From: Flavobacterium luteum
Lineage (GTDB): Bacteria; Bacteroidota; Bacteroidia; Flavobacteriales; Flavobacteriaceae
Reading direction: 5' to 3'
NCBI RefSeq assembly: GCF_008806775.1
Contig: NZ_WAEM01000001.1
Location: 124,001-188,000, forward strand
DNA length: 64,000 nt
Position numbers and translations under genes: made by a program. Of the stretch, positions 60,728-64,000 are shown piece by piece (within the stretch, counting starts at the first letter, position 1; the number at the start of each line of letters is the position of its first letter). The notes under the pieces are model-generated. The model was given only the letters and a program-made list of their open reading frames with translations, did no database searches and was not told where the DNA came from.

Positions 60728-61930
60728 TTATTCATTTTCATCCAGATTCTCATTGAAGGCAGATGGTAATAAAGTAGGGATAAATTTAATTAAAATAGGC
60801 AATAATAAACTTCCGCCTGGTAATAAAAATATTGTAAGAGACGGAATGGTTTTGCAAATGTCTAAGATTTGTTTTTTAACTTTCTTTTTTTCTTTTTCGT
60901 TTAAATCTCTTCGGGTAGAATATGCTAATAACACCATCAATTCTTTGCTTTGAAGAATTTCTTTAATTAATCTTTTTTTATTCCGAGTAATAAGTGTTAC
61001 AACACTTTGAGTTGTATGGTCGTAAAAATGTTTTACCGGATTTGAATAATTAAAATAAGGTATGTCTTTTTTATGTTTGATTATGAAGTCATTAGTATCT
61101 TGAATACTTTGATTTACAAAATCTTCCGAAACCTTTAAAATTTCAGCAAGTTTATATAAAAAATAGGCTTCGTTATTTTCAATTTCGCCGTCATTCCACA
61201 TTGCCATCCCCGCAATATCAATTAAATATTTTTTTTCTAATTCATGTGAAAAAAAATCGAGTTCCAAATTTTCTATACTTTGAATAGTACCTTTGGAAAA
61301 TTTACTATATCGTATTGATGCTTCAAAAAGTTTAATCAATAAGTCATCGTGTTGCGATTTATTTGATTTTATTTTAAGAGCTAAAGCTAAAACATTTACA
61401 ACATTTTCCTCTATCTTTTTAAGATATTTTTCAGGAATACTGCCATGAATTAAATATTCCCGAAAAGCTAAAACATCTATAAATAACAAGGCATTTGTAA
61501 CAAGATGGGTAAAGTTTTTGCTGATACTGTTTTCATTGGTCTGAACACGCTCGTCAATAATTTTTTCTAAAGTTAAAGATGGGGAGTTTGTGGGTAATAT
61601 TTTTTTAAATAAAGTAAAACCTTGAGGATTCATTTCATTATAAAAAGCTACAGTTTGAATGATAAAATTTTCAGAATCGCAACTGTCTTTTGTCAGGCAA
61701 AAGAGTTCAAATAAGGTATTTAATAATGCTATTTTAGAAATTTCAGATTTAAACCAATCATCAATTTTAATCGTATTTTGGGTTGCAATGGCTACAATAT
61801 GGCCATAAATAAACCCAGTATTTCTTACCTTATTATAAAAAATTTCGTCCGATTTTGAAACTGATTCTTTAGAGAATTTATGTTCAATAAAAAATTTGTC
61901 TATCCAACCTGGTGCTGAAGGATTAATCAT
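60728..61930 (-). CDS. LETM1-related (biofilm-associated-like) protein
   Basis: The 400-residue protein has a TerB-like helical region (about 235-290, DIAGMAMWNDGEIENNEAYFLYKLAEIL) and a C-terminal LETM1-like segment (about 335-392: RRDLNEKEKKKVKKQILDICKTIPSLTIF, then LLPGGSLLLPILIKFIPTLLPSAF) that probably inserts in a membrane. Flavobacterial relatives are named LETM1-related biofilm-associated protein. Mitochondrial LETM1 takes part in cation/proton exchange, but the bacterial role is unknown. Its 3' end is only 21 bp from the carbonic anhydrase end (convergent). Confidence 0.8.
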   Translation of the reverse strand: MINPSAPGWIDKFFIEHKFSKESVSKSDEIFYNKVRNTGFIYGHIVAIATQNTIKIDDWFKSEISKIALLNTLFELFCLTKDSCDSENFIIQTVAFYNEMNPQGFTLFKKILPTNSPSLTLEKIIDERVQTNENSISKNFTHLVTNALLFIDVLAFREYLIHGSIPEKYLKKIEENVVNVLALALKIKSNKSQHDDLLIKLFEASIRYSKFSKGTIQSIENLELDFFSHELEKKYLIDIAGMAMWNDGEIENNEAYFLYKLAEILKVSEDFVNQSIQDTNDFIIKHKKDIPYFNYSNPVKHFYDHTTQSVVTLITRNKKRLIKEILQSKELMVLLAYSTRRDLNEKEKKKVKKQILDICKTIPSLTIFLLPGGSLLLPILIKFIPTLLPSAFNENLDENE

Positions 61931-62056
61931 AGCTACTCTTTAAGCTACAAAGCTAAGTTTTTTTATGAATGAGCAAAAATTTACATTCCATATTTATCCA
62001 TTTGGTAGCGTTTTAATGAAATGATGCTCTTATTATTCCAAGATAAAATATAATGT

Positions 62057-62818
62057 TTATGAATTAAACATAGTTTCGGCTGTATCCCAATTTACAACAT
62101 TCCAAAATGAAGCAATATAATCTGCTCTACGGTTTTGATTTTTAAGATAATAAGCATGTTCCCAAACATCTAAAGCTAAAATAGGTTTACCTTGTATTGT
62201 TACAGTAGGAATATCCATTAATGGGTTGTCTTGATTTGCTGTAGAAGTGATAACCAATTTACCATCAGTAACTACTAACCAAGCCCAACCTGAACCAAAG
62301 CGTTTTAAGGCGGCTTCACTAAATTGTTTTTTAAACTCTTCAAAACTTCCAAAAGTAGATTTAATTGCTATACCCAATTTTCCTTTAGGTTCACCACCAC
62401 CATTTGGATGCATCATATTCCAAAATAAACTATGGTTAAAGTGTCCGCCACCATTATTGCGAATGATTTCTGGAAATTTTGACATGTTTTTAAATATCGA
62501 TTCCATTGTTTTTGATGATTCTAACAAACTAGTTTCTAATGATTCAAGCCCTTTGTTTAAGTTTGTAACATAGGTCTGATGGTGTTTGCTATGATGTATC
62601 TCCATTGTCATTTTATCAATATGTGGTTCTAAAGCATCATAAGCATACGGTAGATTTGGTAATGTATATTGACCATCTTTATTTAGAGAAAAAGTTTCTA
62701 AAAAAGAGTTATTAGTATTTGCATAAGTATGATTCACTAGGCTTGAACCTATAAATACTCCTGCCGAAACAAGTGCCGATTTCTTTAAAAAATCTCTTCG
62801 AGAATTATTATTTTCCAT
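62057..62818 (-). CDS. Superoxide dismutase (Fe/Mn type) with Tat signal
   Basis: The 253-residue protein starts with a twin-arginine signal [19 protein letters not shown] and then a complete Fe/Mn superoxide dismutase: [17 protein letters not shown], and the metal ligand motif [10 protein letters not shown]. It is therefore folded in the cytosol with its metal and exported to the periplasm, where it detoxifies superoxide from outside or from respiratory leakage. Most cytosolic homologues lack the roughly 45-residue extension. Stand-alone gene. Confidence 0.92.
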   Translation of the reverse strand: MENNNSRRDFLKKSALVSAGVFIGSSLVNHTYANTNNSFLETFSLNKDGQYTLPNLPYAYDALEPHIDKMTMEIHHSKHHQTYVTNLNKGLESLETSLLESSKTMESIFKNMSKFPEIIRNNGGGHFNHSLFWNMMHPNGGGEPKGKLGIAIKSTFGSFEEFKKQFSEAALKRFGSGWAWLVVTDGKLVITSTANQDNPLMDIPTVTIQGKPILALDVWEHAYYLKNQNRRADYIASFWNVVNWDTAETMFNS

Positions 62819-62881
62819 ATTACTTAATTTCTTATAAAATTAAGGATTTAATGGCAAGTAGTAATTAAATTTAACTTAAAA

Positions 62882-63406
62882 TTATTTCGATTTTTCACCA
62901 ACAAAATAATCAGTAGTCGATTTGAATAAAACATTAAAAGTAGTTAGACTACCATATATTCTAGTAATGTATTGTTGCAATTCTACTTTTTCAATTTCTT
63001 CAATTTTACTAGCGTTAATTTTTTGTTCCATTACTCTAACACGATCACGAACCATAATGATTTTATGAAAGAAAGTATCAATCGGAATTTCTTTAGCGGC
63101 TAATCCAGCTTGTCCCGGATCTAAAATTATTTTTCCGCCTTTCCATTTATCAGCGATTGGAACAATTTCAGAAATATCAGACCATTTTTTTAGAATTTGA
63201 AGCAAGCTTTTTTCAACATCATAAAAACTAATTGTGTCTACTTCGTTTTCTGCGGCTTCAATGACTTCAAATTCACTATCAATTGTAATTGTTTCTAACC
63301 CATTTTCAATAAAAGTTACCCAATATTCCTTAGAAGATACATTAGTAATTACACCTTTACCGTATTCAGCATGTTGAATTCTAGAACCTATTCCTAATAT
63401 TTTCAT
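62882..63406 (-). CDS. Conserved flavobacterial protein with N-terminal SH3/KOW-like domain
   Basis: The 174-residue protein opens with a beta-barrel-like segment GIGSRIQHAEYGKGVITNVSSKEYWVTFIENG, a pattern seen in KOW/Tudor-like and UvrD/helicase C-terminal domains, and continues with a helical body including WSDISEIVPIADKWKGGKIILDPG. I have no specific name for the family. Cytosolic. It may bind nucleic acid or another protein, but this rests only on the fold pattern. Confidence 0.65.
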   Translation of the reverse strand: MKILGIGSRIQHAEYGKGVITNVSSKEYWVTFIENGLETITIDSEFEVIEAAENEVDTISFYDVEKSLLQILKKWSDISEIVPIADKWKGGKIILDPGQAGLAAKEIPIDTFFHKIIMVRDRVRVMEQKINASKIEEIEKVELQQYITRIYGSLTTFNVLFKSTTDYFVGEKSK

Positions 63407-63653
63407 TTTACATTTATTTTTAACGAAAATAGTAAACTATAAAATACAATCAAAAAAAAATCAAATCAAAGATGTTTTTTAGGATAAGATTTGGTTTTTG
63501 TTTCTGTATTTTTGCAATGCTTAATTTTATAATTAACAAAACCCTTTTTAGTTTATAAAATTGTATTTCTAATTAAAAAAAATGCGCTTTAATATAAAAA
63601 ATGTTTTTAGTGATACTATTATTGAATTCATCAGGTTTTTTAAGCAGAAAATA

Positions 63654-64000
63654 ATGAAAACGAAAGTTATTTTATCAACAAAATATTTGTTTAAAGCCTT
63701 TTTGCTTTTATTTTTTGTTTTTATGCAATTCAGCGTTATAGGTCAATCAAAAAAAGATTCTACGAAAGTTTGTCCAATAAAATCACTTCCAGAAATTTTC
63801 AAGAAAAAAGATTCGGTTTTGGTTATTAAACCGATGAAAAATAGTTTTTTTTTAATTATACCAATCATTGGAGTTCAACCAGCCAATGGTTTTATGTACG
63901 GAACTGTTGCTCAATTTACATTTAAAGGAAAAAGTATAATTGATAAATTTTCTTCGGTTAATTTAGGGGCGACATTCACTACCAAAAATCAATTGTTGGT
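63654..64000 (+). CDS. Outer-membrane beta-barrel (BamA/TamA-like surface antigen) protein, start only
   Basis: The visible part has a signal peptide (MKTKVILSTKYLFKAFLLLFFVFMQFSVIG, about residues 1-30) and then PIIGVQPANGFMYGTVAQFTFKGKS, whose alternating pattern resembles the first strands of BamA/TamA-like surface-antigen barrels found in flavobacteria. The frame is open upstream to 63582, but MKTKVIL is the better start because it begins the signal peptide. The gene runs off the right edge, so no C-terminal evidence is available. Confidence 0.65.
   Translation, partial: MKTKVILSTKYLFKAFLLLFFVFMQFSVIGQSKKDSTKVCPIKSLPEIFKKKDSVLVIKPMKNSFFLIIPIIGVQPANGFMYGTVAQFTFKGKSIIDKFSSVNLGATFTTKNQLL

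Overview
The window is AT-rich, gene-dense chromosomal DNA from a member of the Bacteroidetes, most likely a Flavobacterium-like species (family Flavobacteriaceae). The support is: promoters of the Bacteroidetes type (TTG, 17-23 bp, TANNTTTG), two secreted nucleases with C-terminal type IX secretion sorting domains, a Rho factor with a long Asn-rich insertion, flavobacterial families such as DUF4293 and LETM1-related proteins, and weak or absent Shine-Dalgarno sequences.

Layout. 1-1.1 kb: start of a glycosyltransferase gene cut by the window edge, behind a PIG-L deacetylase. 1.6-12.2 kb: a stress island with a four-PAS soluble histidine kinase, a receiver-CRP/FNR fusion regulator, Hsp20, OsmC, a tandem universal stress protein, a triple-BON protein, a DUF892 ferritin-like protein, a phosphoribosyltransferase and a degenerate alpha/beta hydrolase. 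12.5-13.5 kb: a dead IS630-type transposase. 13.6-18.1 kb: ammonium transporter, PH-domain protein, ComM/YifB, YaaA. 18.1-22.8 kb: TetR-controlled tripartite drug efflux operon. 22.9-30.0 kb: complete tryptophan operon with a leader peptide and attenuator. 30.1-30.5 kb: a second transposase remnant. 30.6-41.6 kb: cysteine desulfurase, Lpd, ABC exporter, TruA, phosphodiesterase, a NarL-type two-component pair, Rho. 41.7-44.0 kb: two tandem secreted endonucleases. 44.2-55.7 kb: RsmB-like methyltransferase, Kup, periplasmic carbonic anhydrase, an ECF sigma operon, IlvE, MnmD, two paralogous 65-residue proteins, OxyR. 55.8-60.7 kb: an inorganic-carbon locus (SbtA-like transporter, LysR regulator, cytosolic carbonic anhydrase). 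60.7-64 kb: LETM1-like protein, Tat-exported superoxide dismutase, an unknown protein and the start of an outer-membrane barrel gene.

The main discovery candidate is a regulon in the stress island. Four promoters (DUF892 operon, BON, hsp20, usp) carry the same 65-bp module: two FNR-type boxes (TGAT-N4-ATCA) exactly 22 bp apart, then exactly 23 bp to a -7 element, with no -33 TTG. The receiver-CRP protein encoded in the middle has the FNR-type recognition-helix pattern E-x-x-S-R, so it is the natural candidate activator, probably phosphorylated by the nearby PAS kinase. The second strong finding is a ribosome-mediated trp attenuator: an 18-residue leader peptide with three consecutive Trp codons, a terminator, and an 8-bp antiterminator pairing that overlaps the leader stop codon.
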